Shown in pieces: positions 28,864 to 37,817 of a stretch of DNA of 64,000 bases. Position numbers and translations under genes: made by a program. Every line of letters begins with the position of its first letter. The first letter of the stretch is position 1. The stretch comes from Glaciimonas sp. PAMC28666 (GTDB taxonomy: Bacteria > Pseudomonadota > Gammaproteobacteria > Burkholderiales > Burkholderiaceae_D), in the NCBI RefSeq assembly GCF_016917355.1, contig NZ_CP070304.1, positions 3,658,001-3,722,000 of the forward strand. Direction: 5' to 3'. The notes under the pieces were generated by a model, which saw only the letters and a list, made by a program, of their open reading frames with translations, made no database searches and was not told the origin of the DNA.

Positions 28864-31599
28864 ATGATGACGGAAAAGGGTTTGTCGAGATCACTACGTA
28901 AGATCTTTTCGGGGGGCATGGCTGTCAGCTTCGGCTTGATGGCACATACTGCGTTTGCGCAGGAAGATCCTTCTGGTGAACCGCAATTGCAACGGGTTGA
29001 AATTACCGGCTCATCGATCAAGCGCGTTGCAGCGCAAGGGGCCTCGCCGATAACCATTATTAAGGCCGATGACTTTCAAAAAGTAGGAGCCACCACGGCT
29101 GCCGAAGTGCTGGCCAGCGTGTCCGGTAACCAAACGCAATTTAATGCATCGTCAAACGTTGGTACCAGTAAAACTGTTGGTGCGGCCGCCGACTTGCGCG
29201 GTCTTGGTTCCAACAAAACGCTGGTATTGCTGAACGGTCGCCGTCTGGCTAACAGTGCATTCGACGGCGCGGCGGTCGATTTGAATGTCATCCCGATTGC
29301 TGCGCTTGATCGGGTTGAAATTTTACGGGACGGCGCTTCGGCCATTTATGGTACCGATGCGATTGGTGGCGTGATCAACTTCATCACCAAGCGTTCTTAT
29401 ACCGGGGTTAACTTAAGCGTCGAAGGCATTGTGCCAGAGCAAGCAGGCGGTGCTGAGAAGCGCTTCAACTTGTCGGGCGGGATGGGCGATCTGGATAAGG
29501 ATGGCTTCAACTTCTTCGGCGTGATTGACTATCACACCCAGAATGCGGTCCAGGCTAGCGACCGCAGCTTCTCCAGATTGGGTGGGCAGAATCCAGGTGT
29601 CGGACTTAACGCAAGTAGCGGTAATTCCAGCCCGGCCAACTTTTACGACGCGGGTGCCGGTGCGATTGATCCGACTACGGGCAAGCCGTCCGGGCTGAGC
29701 GGTAACCCGTATTACGGTGCAGGTTGTCGTCCGCCGTATGCCAATCCCGTTGCGGGCGGCACTTGTCGCTACAACAGTCAGGCGAACATTGGGATTATTC
29801 CGCAAACAGAAGAAGTCTCTTTCCTGGGTAAAGGCACCATCAAGCTGGACGCGGACAACACGGCGTCGATTGAATATCTGCATGCGGAAAGTACAGTGAA
29901 AACGCGGGTTGCCGGGGACGTCTTTGCCGGTGACGGCAGCGGTACCAGCAGTGACTACCTGGTTCCGAGCACCAGCCCTTACTATCCGGGGAATGGCGTG
30001 ACCCCTGGGGTTGCAGGGTTAAGCGGCGGTCCATTATCGGTGGCATGGCGTTCTACCGATGCCGGACAGCGCGTCAATGATTCCGTCAACAGCACAGATC
30101 GTTTGTTGTTGAGCATGGAAGGCACCAAATTTGGATGGGATTACAAAACCGGCCTGGCTTATTCGATGAGTAAGGCACGCGACGAATTGAACGGCGGGTA
30201 TCTCAATAATAATTTGATCAAATCCGGTCTGCTCAATGGCATCATCAATCCGTTCGGTCCACAAAGCGCCGCTGGAAATGCTTACCTGAACAATGCCGAG
30301 GTGCTGGGTTCTTACGAAAGCGCTAAAACGCAATCGGCTTCGGTCGATTTTACGGCTAGTCGCGAACTGTTTCAGCTTCCGGCAGGACCGTTAGGTTTTG
30401 CGATCGGCGGCGAGTTCCGGCATGAAAGCGCGCAGTTCAATGTCAATCACGCGCTTGCGGATTTGTCCGCTAGTACAGGTTCACAAGATGCCCAGTCTTC
30501 CTCTGGCAGTCGGAATGTCAGCGCCGTGTTTACAGAGTTCAATGTCCCTATCGTCAAGTCGCTGGAAGCGCAACTGGCATTGCGTTACGACAAATACAGC
30601 GACGTCGGCAATACGCTCAATCCAAAGGTGGCGCTACGCTGGCAACCTTCAAAGCAGTTGATGTTCCGTTCCTCGTATAGCACAGGTTTCCGCGCGCCGA
30701 GTCTGTATGAACTGAATGACCCAAACTCTAAAACGTATACCAGCAGCGTCTATAACGATCCGTCGTTATGCCCAGGCGGAACCACTGCGGCAGGTGGTAT
30801 CAGTGCCCGGGATTGCGGTCAGCAGTTCTTCCGTCAGGGTGGTGGTAATCAACAACTGCAACCGGAAAAATCCAACTCGTTCACTTTGGGTACGGTGATG
30901 GAGCCAGTCAAGGATGTCACGGTATCGATTGATTATTGGAATATCAAAATCAAGAATCAGATATCGGTGGTTCCAGAGGGTGATATTTTTGGCGATCCGG
31001 TTAAGTATGCCGCGGACTTCGTGCGTAACGCCGATGGCTCACTCAACTACATCGTCGATACCAACGTCAATCTCGGAAACGTTAAAACGCAAGGTATTGA
31101 TCTGGGTCTTTCATGGCGTCTGCCAAAGTCGGATTGGGGTAACTTTGGCGTGTCGTTAGACGGTACTTACGTCAACCAATACGACTATCAATCGGAAAAG
31201 GGCGGCGCATACAAAAGCAATCTGGGCGTCTACGGTGGTGGCGTTGGTACTGCCGGTGGCGTGATATTCCGCTGGCGCCATACCGCGACCGTTACCTGGA
31301 GCAAAGGTCCATGGGGTGCCGTGATACAGCAATCTTTCGCCACCGGCTATCAGGATCAAAATGGCAGCTCGGTAGTGGATGGCTTCAATCATCATGTTGG
31401 TTCTTACACCCGTTACAACCTTTCAGGAACCTATGCCGGATTCAGAAACCTGACATTGACGGCGGGAATCAAAAACCTGTTCAATACCGATCCACCTGCC
31501 AGTAACCAAACCGATAACTTCCAGTACGGTTATGACTCACGGTATGGCGATGCAATCGGCCGGGCTTTCTTTGTGCGGGCTAATTATGCTTTCAAGTAG
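28864..31599 (+). CDS. TonB-dependent outer-membrane receptor
   Basis: 911 aa from the ATG at 28864 (GGGAG seven bases upstream; a TTG six bases earlier is less likely). A signal peptide ends HTAFAQ. The plug domain begins VEITGSSIKRVAAQGASPI and includes VLLNGRRLANSAFDG and VEILRDGASAIYGTDAIGG. The 22-strand barrel ends in RAFFVRANYAFK with terminal aromatic-type residues. It is followed by its own TonB-ExbB-ExbD-ExbD genes and faces a peptide import operon, so peptides or a peptide-derived compound are the likely cargo (inference). Confidence 0.94.
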   Translation: MMTEKGLSRSLRKIFSGGMAVSFGLMAHTAFAQEDPSGEPQLQRVEITGSSIKRVAAQGASPITIIKADDFQKVGATTAAEVLASVSGNQTQFNASSNVGTSKTVGAAADLRGLGSNKTLVLLNGRRLANSAFDGAAVDLNVIPIAALDRVEILRDGASAIYGTDAIGGVINFITKRSYTGVNLSVEGIVPEQAGGAEKRFNLSGGMGDLDKDGFNFFGVIDYHTQNAVQASDRSFSRLGGQNPGVGLNASSGNSSPANFYDAGAGAIDPTTGKPSGLSGNPYYGAGCRPPYANPVAGGTCRYNSQANIGIIPQTEEVSFLGKGTIKLDADNTASIEYLHAESTVKTRVAGDVFAGDGSGTSSDYLVPSTSPYYPGNGVTPGVAGLSGGPLSVAWRSTDAGQRVNDSVNSTDRLLLSMEGTKFGWDYKTGLAYSMSKARDELNGGYLNNNLIKSGLLNGIINPFGPQSAAGNAYLNNAEVLGSYESAKTQSASVDFTASRELFQLPAGPLGFAIGGEFRHESAQFNVNHALADLSASTGSQDAQSSSGSRNVSAVFTEFNVPIVKSLEAQLALRYDKYSDVGNTLNPKVALRWQPSKQLMFRSSYSTGFRAPSLYELNDPNSKTYTSSVYNDPSLCPGGTTAAGGISARDCGQQFFRQGGGNQQLQPEKSNSFTLGTVMEPVKDVTVSIDYWNIKIKNQISVVPEGDIFGDPVKYAADFVRNADGSLNYIVDTNVNLGNVKTQGIDLGLSWRLPKSDWGNFGVSLDGTYVNQYDYQSEKGGAYKSNLGVYGGGVGTAGGVIFRWRHTATVTWSKGPWGAVIQQSFATGYQDQNGSSVVDGFNHHVGSYTRYNLSGTYAGFRNLTLTAGIKNLFNTDPPASNQTDNFQYGYDSRYGDAIGRAFFVRANYAFK

Positions 31600-31777
31600 G
31601 TGAGCCGATAGTAGGGGAGCTAATAGTTTGCGATATTGATCGAGCCTGTTCCGCAGCGCGTTGACCAGTTTTTTTAGCTGGTCTTCGCCTAGCGGAATAC
31701 GCATTTGGTCAATGGATAGCCCGCCTGGTTGAAGAATTTTCTGGCAATTGAATAATGATGTATCGGAGGAAAATGGC

Positions 31778-32437
31778 ATGGATTTCACGCAGGATGGAAC
31801 AAAACCTTCCAAGAATTTAGTCGGCATCGGCGTGGTGGTTCTTTTGCATGTGGCCTTGGTGTATGCGCTTCTTACCGGACTTGCCCGCAAAGTTGTTGAA
31901 GTCATTCAGCAACCGGTCGAAACCAAAATCGTAGAAGAAATCAAGCCGCCACCGCCACCACCACCACCGGCTAAGCCGGTGCCTCCCCCACCAAAAACGG
32001 TCGCTCCACCGCCGCCGTTCGTACCGCCGCCGGAGGTGAAAGTGCAGCCGCCACCACAAGTTGACGTGATTGCAGCGGTCACCAATGTCAAACCGGCGAC
32101 GGCCGACTTGCCAACGTCGACTGCGCAGCCATCGGCTGCAGCGGCAGGGCCGGCAACGCCGTCACATACCAGCGCAAAAGTGGCCGGTAACTGCGAGAAA
32201 CCGGCATATCCAAGATCGTCGCTGCAAAACGAAGAAGAAGGCGTGGTTAACGTCAAGCTGTCTATTGGTGTTGATGGCAATGTACTAGATGCCGTGGTTG
32301 AAAAAAGTAGCGGCTTCAGAGATCTGGACAGGGCAACCATGAAAGCGTGGAGCCTTTGCCACTTTATCCCCGCGATGGCTGATGGTCAGGCGGTCGCGTC
32401 TACCACAAGGATGCAGTATGTCTGGAAGCTGGAGTAA
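31778..32437 (+). CDS. tonB: TonB energy transducer
   Basis: 219 aa from the ATG at 31778, which has GGAGG eight bases upstream; a longer frame would need a TTG at 31748. A single N-terminal membrane helix (about 15-35, VGIGVVVLLHVALVYALL) contains the His expected for ExbB/D contact. A Pro-rich spacer (about 58-105, PPPPPPPPAKPVPPPP) spans the periplasm. The C-terminal TonB domain (YPRSSLQNEEEGVVNVKLSI...) ends RMQYVWKLE. It transmits proton-motive energy to the receptor encoded just upstream. Confidence 0.93.
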   Translation: MDFTQDGTKPSKNLVGIGVVVLLHVALVYALLTGLARKVVEVIQQPVETKIVEEIKPPPPPPPPAKPVPPPPKTVAPPPPFVPPPEVKVQPPPQVDVIAAVTNVKPATADLPTSTAQPSAAAAGPATPSHTSAKVAGNCEKPAYPRSSLQNEEEGVVNVKLSIGVDGNVLDAVVEKSSGFRDLDRATMKAWSLCHFIPAMADGQAVASTTRMQYVWKLE

Positions 32438-32529
32438 ATCGCTAAATTTGCAGCCGACTATGCACTTTGAAGCAGCACACCTTATTTTGTCTTTTCAGCA
32501 TTCTAATGTAATTATTTTGGAGTAATCGT

Positions 32530-33471
32530 ATGTCTTCTACTCGTAATCGCTTTTCCGCTTTTATCGCTGCTGTGATGATCGCTACCGCGACACTTTCCGC
32601 ACCATTGGTGATGGCGCAGACAGCGTCCACGCCCGCAGATGTTGCTGCGGCAGCTTCGGCGGCTTCGACAGCAGCAGCGGCTGCGACTTCGTCAACGCCT
32701 GATGGTGCTGCAACGGCTGCCAGCGTGAGTGCAGTGCCGCCACCGCTTCCGGCGACTACAGAAACCGTCAGTAATCCGTACGGTTTGGACGCGCTCTGGA
32801 AGGGCGGCGATTTTGTCGCCCGTGGCACCCTGATCATTTTGGTGTTGATGTCGATGGGAAGCTGGTACATCATCATCACCAAGTTGATTGAACAAGTAAA
32901 ACTGATGGGGCAGGCCAGAGATGCGAAGAACAATTTCTGGAAAGCACCTACCGTCGATGTAGCGATTGCAGGCCTGAAGCCAGCCAGCGCTTATCACTTC
33001 ATTGCCCAGACCGGCAGCACCTCGACGCAGCATCACGATGGCGCATTACTGGAGCAGATTGATCTCAACACCTGGATCACGATGTCAATCCAGCGTTCTG
33101 TCGAAAAGGTACAAAGCCGCTTGCAAGATGGTCTGGCGTTCCTCGCCACCGTTGGTTCTACCGCACCTTTCGTCGGCCTGTTCGGGACAGTGTGGGGGAT
33201 TTATCACGCGTTGACCGCCATCGGTATCGCTGGTCAGGCATCGATTGACAAAGTCGCCGGTCCGGTTGGTGAAGCATTGATCATGACCGCAATTGGTCTG
33301 GCAGTGGCGGTGCCAGCAGTGCTGGGTTACAACTGGCTGGTACGTCGCAACAAGAGCGCCATGGAAGAAATTCGCTCGTTTAGCGCTGACTTGCATTCGG
33401 TCTTGCTGAGTGGTGTGATGTCAACCAGTTCTGCGGGGCAGATTGCCAGCATCAAGAAAAAGGTTGGCTAA
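32530..33471 (+). CDS. exbB: ExbB/TolQ/MotA-family proton channel subunit
   Basis: 313 aa. It has a cleavable-looking N-terminal signal (ends LVMAQ) and an Ala/Thr-rich periplasmic extension (30-85), the long-ExbB architecture. Then three membrane helices (about 98-120, 195-220, 240-265). The last two carry FLATVGSTAPFVGLFGTVWG and ALIMTAIGLAVAVPAVLGYN, which hold the conserved Thr and Glu positions of the channel. It forms the pentameric motor around ExbD. It lies 92 bp after tonB. Confidence 0.94.
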   Translation: MSSTRNRFSAFIAAVMIATATLSAPLVMAQTASTPADVAAAASAASTAAAAATSSTPDGAATAASVSAVPPPLPATTETVSNPYGLDALWKGGDFVARGTLIILVLMSMGSWYIIITKLIEQVKLMGQARDAKNNFWKAPTVDVAIAGLKPASAYHFIAQTGSTSTQHHDGALLEQIDLNTWITMSIQRSVEKVQSRLQDGLAFLATVGSTAPFVGLFGTVWGIYHALTAIGIAGQASIDKVAGPVGEALIMTAIGLAVAVPAVLGYNWLVRRNKSAMEEIRSFSADLHSVLLSGVMSTSSAGQIASIKKKVG

Positions 33472-33473
33472 TC

Positions 33474-33902
33474 ATGGGCATGTCACTTGGCTCTTCCGAT
33501 GGGGATGAAGACGAAGTGATCGGCACGATTAACACGACGCCGCTGGTGGACGTTATGTTGGTGTTGTTGATCATTTTCCTGATTACGATCCCTGTCGTCA
33601 CGCACACGATTCCGGTCAAGCTCCCAAGCGAAACTGAACGACCCTATGTGACCAAGCCGGAAAATATTAATCTGGCCGTTAACAAACAGGGCGACATGTT
33701 CTGGAATGAGCAACTGGTACCGAACACGACACAACTGCTGGCGAAGTTGAAACAGGTTGCGGTGCTGGTACCGCAACCGGAGTTACATATTCGCGGCGAT
33801 CAGAAAACCAAATACGAATATATCGGGAAGGTCATCTTGACGGCCCAGCGTGCCGGTATCGCCAAGATCGGATTTATTACCGAGCCGCCACCGCGTCAAT
33901 AA
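33474..33902 (+). CDS. exbD: ExbD/TolR-family protein, first copy
   Basis: 142 aa, starting 2 bp after the exbB stop. A single membrane helix follows NTTPLVDVMLVLLIIFLIT, with the essential Asp in PLVDVMLV. The periplasmic domain is at 45-142. ExbD dimers sit in the ExbB pore and couple proton flow to TonB. A second exbD follows 13 bp later, so the motor may use a heterodimer. Confidence 0.94.
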   Translation: MGMSLGSSDGDEDEVIGTINTTPLVDVMLVLLIIFLITIPVVTHTIPVKLPSETERPYVTKPENINLAVNKQGDMFWNEQLVPNTTQLLAKLKQVAVLVPQPELHIRGDQKTKYEYIGKVILTAQRAGIAKIGFITEPPPRQ

Positions 33903-33915
33903 CAGGGAGCAATCT

Positions 33916-34353
33916 ATGGGTATGAATATAGGCTCATCCGGGGGCAGCGGTAACGATCCGGAACCGATGATGGAAATGAACATGACGCCGCTAATTGACG
34001 TCATGCTGGTACTCATCATCATGCTGATTATCACGATTCCGATTCAGAATCATGCGATCAAATTGAATATGCCGACCGGTAATCCGCCAGTCCAATCCGC
34101 ACCGCCGATTGTCGATACCGTCGACATCGATCCGACCGGTACCGTGTTGTGGAACGGTGCGCCGATGGCAAACCGGGCGGAATTGGAAAGCAAGTTGCAA
34201 GCAGTGGTCGCGATGGGAAATGTGGATGAGGTGCATTTGCGGCCGAATAAACTGGTGGAGTACAAGTCCGTCGCTGCCGTGATGGCATCGGCGCAACGGC
34301 TTGGCGTCACCAAAATTGGTATCGTTGGTAACGAGCAGTTTATGAATCAGTAG
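33916..34353 (+). CDS. ExbD/TolR-family protein, second copy
   Basis: 145 aa from the ATG at 33916, with GGAG seven bases upstream; a frame extending to 33850 overlaps the first exbD and lacks a ribosome site. The membrane helix has the conserved Asp (MTPLIDVMLVLIIMLIIT). It resembles the first copy in the helix (PL.DVMLVL) but differs widely in the periplasmic part. Tandem exbD pairs with one exbB occur in other Proteobacteria, where the second copy can be dispensable for some substrates. Last gene of the operon. Confidence 0.93.
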   Translation: MGMNIGSSGGSGNDPEPMMEMNMTPLIDVMLVLIIMLIITIPIQNHAIKLNMPTGNPPVQSAPPIVDTVDIDPTGTVLWNGAPMANRAELESKLQAVVAMGNVDEVHLRPNKLVEYKSVAAVMASAQRLGVTKIGIVGNEQFMNQ

Positions 34354-34374
34354 CCGTCAATTTGAACGGTGTGA

Positions 34375-34417
34375 GGCCAACAGGCAGGGTAACTCCTGCC
34401 TGTTGGCCTTTTTTTTT
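34375..34417 (+). terminator. Intrinsic terminator of the tonB-exbB-exbD-exbD operon
   Basis: A perfect 14-bp stem, GGCCAACAGGCAGG / CCTGCCTGTTGGCC, with a 6-base loop, followed by nine T. It lies 22 bp after the last stop codon. Confidence 0.95.
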
Positions 34418-34613
34418 GGTATATCGCACCTTCTTGCTGCGTGTTGGTGGCGTCATCAGATTGTCACAATGCTACCGCATAATTTTATGATGGAAATTAT
34501 GCGCTTCCACTGCATGCGCATTTAACGGGTTATTGCATACGGCAAAATCTTCTATCCGAGAGTAATTCAGCGGTGCCGGATTGGCTCTCGTTACTATCTT
34601 ACCTTTATAGCCT

Positions 34614-36464
34614 ATGACAGCCTCACAACGGTTAGCATCCATTTGCGTCCTGGTACCGGGCCAATCGATACTTTCAGGTAGCAAAGTCGATAATTTGCTG
34701 GAGCTTGTAGTAGAAATTCTCGAAAAGCGGCAACTTAAAGCGGTTTTTCAGCCGATCATCAACATGCTAAACGGCGAGATTATCGGCTTTGAGGGATTGA
34801 TTCGTGGTCCTTTAGACAGTCCACTTCATTCTCCTTTGACATTGTTCGAAGGAGCGAAAGCCTGCCATCTGAGCGTAGAGATGGAACATCTCGCTCGCGA
34901 GATTGTACTTGAGGGCTACGCCGCCCTGAACCTGCCGGGAAAATTGTTTCTCAATGTCAGCCCTGAAGTATTACTTCAATCTCCCTCGCAGTGCGATGAA
35001 CTCCTGGCGTTCATACAAAAAATAGGAATACGTCCGGATCGCATTATTCTTGAACTAACGGAAGGGCAACCTACCCATGACTATGCATTATTGCGCGACG
35101 CCGCTACACTTTACCGCGCAAGGGGATTTCGGATTGCGATTGACGACCTTGGGGAAGGTTTTTCCAGCTTGCGGCTCTGGTCAGAACTGCGGCCGGAATA
35201 CGTAAAAATTGACATGCATTTTATTCGGGACCTTGACCGGGATCCGGTAAAACTGCAGTTCGTCAAATCAATTCAGGAAATTGCCAACGTTTCTGGAACG
35301 GCGGTGATTGCCGAAGGTATCGAAACCGCGGCCGAGCTGGTGATGATCAAAGAGCTAGGGGTTGCATTCGGTCAGGGTTATCGGATCGCCCGGCCGTTGG
35401 ACAATCCGATCAGAATTGTTCCTGACGATATTGCGAATGCATTGGCCCAGGTCAGGATTAACCTTGATCCGCAAAAGATTGAAATTAAGAAGGGCGTGGT
35501 AACCGCGTTAAAGATCATGCGAGTGGTCACGAGGGTGGCGCCGGAAATGTCCAATAATGAAGTGTACGAAATGTTCATTCGTGATCCCGAACTACATGTG
35601 ATCCCCGTCGTTAAAGATGACGTGCCGCTTGGGTTGATCGCACGCGCCGATCTCATTGATAGGTTCGCACGCCCCTTTTTACGCGAGTTACAAGGGAAAA
35701 AGCCCTGTACTTTATTGATGGATACTGAACCCATGATGACGGATAAAGACATTGGGCTTCAGGTATTAAGTCAGGCGATTGTAGAAGGCGACCGACGCCA
35801 TCTGTTAAACGGTTTTATTATTACCGAGCAAGGAAAATACCTGGGCATTGGGAGCGGCCATGATTTGATGCGAGAAATAACAATAATGCAGATTAACGCC
35901 GCGAGTCATGCCAATCCGCTGACACACCTACCCGGCAACGTGCCGATTAACGAACACATGGAGGACCTGCTGCGGAGTGACGTTCCGTTCTGCGCCTGCT
36001 ACGTTGACCTCGATAACTTCAAGCCGTTTAATGATGTGTACGGTTACAGCAGAGGCGACGATGTGATTCAGTTGACGGGGAGGACCTTGGTCGCGCATAG
36101 CAATCCGGAGCAGAATTTTGTTGGGCACATAGGTGGCGATGACTTCATGATCCTGTTTCGAACTGACGATTGGGAAGCGCGCTGTCGTCGCATATTAGCC
36201 GACTTCGATTCTGCTATCAGGGAGCACTATAGCGCCGTCGATTGTGCGCGGGGCGGTTATATCAGCGAGGATCGGCGCGGAACAAAAGTATTTTATGGAT
36301 TGATTAGCATATCACTTGGGGTGGTGCAGATCAAACCTGGACAATACACCTCGCATCATCAAATCGCGGCTGCCGCTGCCGAAGCAAAAAAACAGGCGAA
36401 AAAAGTGACCGGCAGCAGCTTATTCGTTGATCGTCGTACGGCAACCTGGTCCGCGATCTCCTGA
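34614..36464 (+). CDS. EAL-CBS-GGDEF cyclic-di-GMP protein
   Basis: 616 aa cytoplasmic protein. EAL phosphodiesterase domain at about 35-275: EGL (60-62), NVSP, ELTEG, IDDLGEG, VKID, AEGIE and GQGYRIARP are all present, so it should be active on c-di-GMP. A CBS pair at about 295-430 could bind an adenylyl ligand. The C-terminal GGDEF domain carries GGDDF (507-511), a conservative change in the active-site motif. Loop LTHLPGNVPINEHM resembles the LTGLPNR region. The order EAL-CBS-GGDEF is a known architecture. Net output (synthesis or breakdown) cannot be read from sequence. Confidence 0.93.
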   Translation: MTASQRLASICVLVPGQSILSGSKVDNLLELVVEILEKRQLKAVFQPIINMLNGEIIGFEGLIRGPLDSPLHSPLTLFEGAKACHLSVEMEHLAREIVLEGYAALNLPGKLFLNVSPEVLLQSPSQCDELLAFIQKIGIRPDRIILELTEGQPTHDYALLRDAATLYRARGFRIAIDDLGEGFSSLRLWSELRPEYVKIDMHFIRDLDRDPVKLQFVKSIQEIANVSGTAVIAEGIETAAELVMIKELGVAFGQGYRIARPLDNPIRIVPDDIANALAQVRINLDPQKIEIKKGVVTALKIMRVVTRVAPEMSNNEVYEMFIRDPELHVIPVVKDDVPLGLIARADLIDRFARPFLRELQGKKPCTLLMDTEPMMTDKDIGLQVLSQAIVEGDRRHLLNGFIITEQGKYLGIGSGHDLMREITIMQINAASHANPLTHLPGNVPINEHMEDLLRSDVPFCACYVDLDNFKPFNDVYGYSRGDDVIQLTGRTLVAHSNPEQNFVGHIGGDDFMILFRTDDWEARCRRILADFDSAIREHYSAVDCARGGYISEDRRGTKVFYGLISISLGVVQIKPGQYTSHHQIAAAAAEAKKQAKKVTGSSLFVDRRTATWSAIS

Positions 36465-36755
36465 CGGCGGTAATGGAATTTTTTGAGTACAAATCTTTGT
36501 GGGAACATGTTGGCGTGTTAATTAACTGTCCAAAACACCGTTACCTTCAGCATTGGAGTTAAAAGATCAAGCGGGGAAAATATGTCTGGCTGCGCTGCAA
36601 GGCCGTAAAGCTCGGTAGCATGCGTAAATGTGCCAGAGCCTTATAATAGGATCTAATGCATGAAGTGCAGGTTGACTGCAGACGCCTTGGCTGCTATTCG
36701 ATCCCTGCTGATGGTAGGTATTCCGAAAAATAAGAATCAAATAAGGAAGCAAGCG
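36465..36755. other. Intergenic region, no gene seen
   Basis: 291 bp between the c-di-GMP gene and the hydrolase gene. The hydrolase frame is open back to 36660, but the extension lacks a ribosome site. A promoter is expected; no terminator was recognised. Confidence 0.4.
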
Positions 36756-37706
36756 ATGAGCGCAGGAACAAGATTAGCGGGAACTCCCGATCCGATGCAC
36801 GTTTGGGATGGTGTGGGCGGTGTCAAGCTTGCCGGTGATGCGTGGGGTGATCCGGGTGGACATCTGGTGATCTTGCAACATGGCGGTGGACAGACGCGGC
36901 ACGCATGGAAGCATACTGGCCGGATGCTCGGCGCGGCGGGCTATTACGCGGTCGCTTTCGATGCACGTGGTCACGGCGATTCTGATTGGGCACCTGATGG
37001 ATTGTACGGCCAGGATGTCATGGTGGAGGATCTGAAATGCGTAATCGCCGCACTCGGTAACGGGCGTCCTGTGCTGGTGGGTGCCTCGATGGGTGGCGGG
37101 ACCAGTCTGGTGGCAATTGGTGAGGAGCATGTCAATGCGACCGCGCTCGTGTTGGTAGATATCGCACCGCGTATCGAGACTGAGGGCATCGACAAAATCC
37201 AGGCATTCATGAGTCTGAAGCCGGAAGGATTTGACTCCTTGCAGGAAGTGGCCGACGCGATCGCCACTTATCAACCGCACCGTGAGGCGCCGAAAAACCT
37301 TAACGGGCTAGCCAAAAATGTTCGACTGGGTGATGACGGTAAATATCGCTGGCATTGGGACCCGCGATTTCGCCCGCAGCGACACGATTTTGCCGCACGC
37401 GAAATCCGCCTCACCAAGTGCGCTCGTCGGCTTCGCGTGCCAACCCTGCTGGTGCGCGGTGGACTTTCGGACGTATTAACCGACGAGGGAGCGCAAGATT
37501 TTCTGCGACTTTGCCCGCACAGTGAATATGTGAACGTTACCGCTGCAGGGCATATGGTGGCTGGGGATCGCAATGATGTTTTTGGCACAGAGGTTATCGC
37601 ATTTTTGTCGCGACTGGTCCCCCCTGCCAGCGCGCCGCTGCATCCCTCTCAGGTACTGAACCCGAGCACACGTGATGCGTCTGGAAAATTGTTTGATGTT
37701 CCGTGA
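36756..37706 (+). CDS. Alpha/beta-hydrolase family protein
   Basis: 316 aa from the ATG at 36756, preceded by AAGGAAGCAAGCG. Oxyanion motif HGGG at 42-45, nucleophile Ser112 in GASMGG, and late His in AAGHMVAGDR (about 283). The Asp probably lies in the strand LLVRGGLSDVLTD. Substrates of this subfamily (peroxidase/epoxide-hydrolase-like annotations) are not predictable from sequence. It stands alone, with a convergent MFS gene downstream. Confidence 0.9.
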   Translation: MSAGTRLAGTPDPMHVWDGVGGVKLAGDAWGDPGGHLVILQHGGGQTRHAWKHTGRMLGAAGYYAVAFDARGHGDSDWAPDGLYGQDVMVEDLKCVIAALGNGRPVLVGASMGGGTSLVAIGEEHVNATALVLVDIAPRIETEGIDKIQAFMSLKPEGFDSLQEVADAIATYQPHREAPKNLNGLAKNVRLGDDGKYRWHWDPRFRPQRHDFAAREIRLTKCARRLRVPTLLVRGGLSDVLTDEGAQDFLRLCPHSEYVNVTAAGHMVAGDRNDVFGTEVIAFLSRLVPPASAPLHPSQVLNPSTRDASGKLFDVP

Positions 37707-37817
37707 TTGAAGTCAGAAGTTATATGGTCGCGGATTGATTGTTCGCACTATGCGTTATCTTTACCAAGGCACCGTACCCGCTACGACGGCTTGGTTAAAG
37801 CTGGCGGCAATCGCGCC

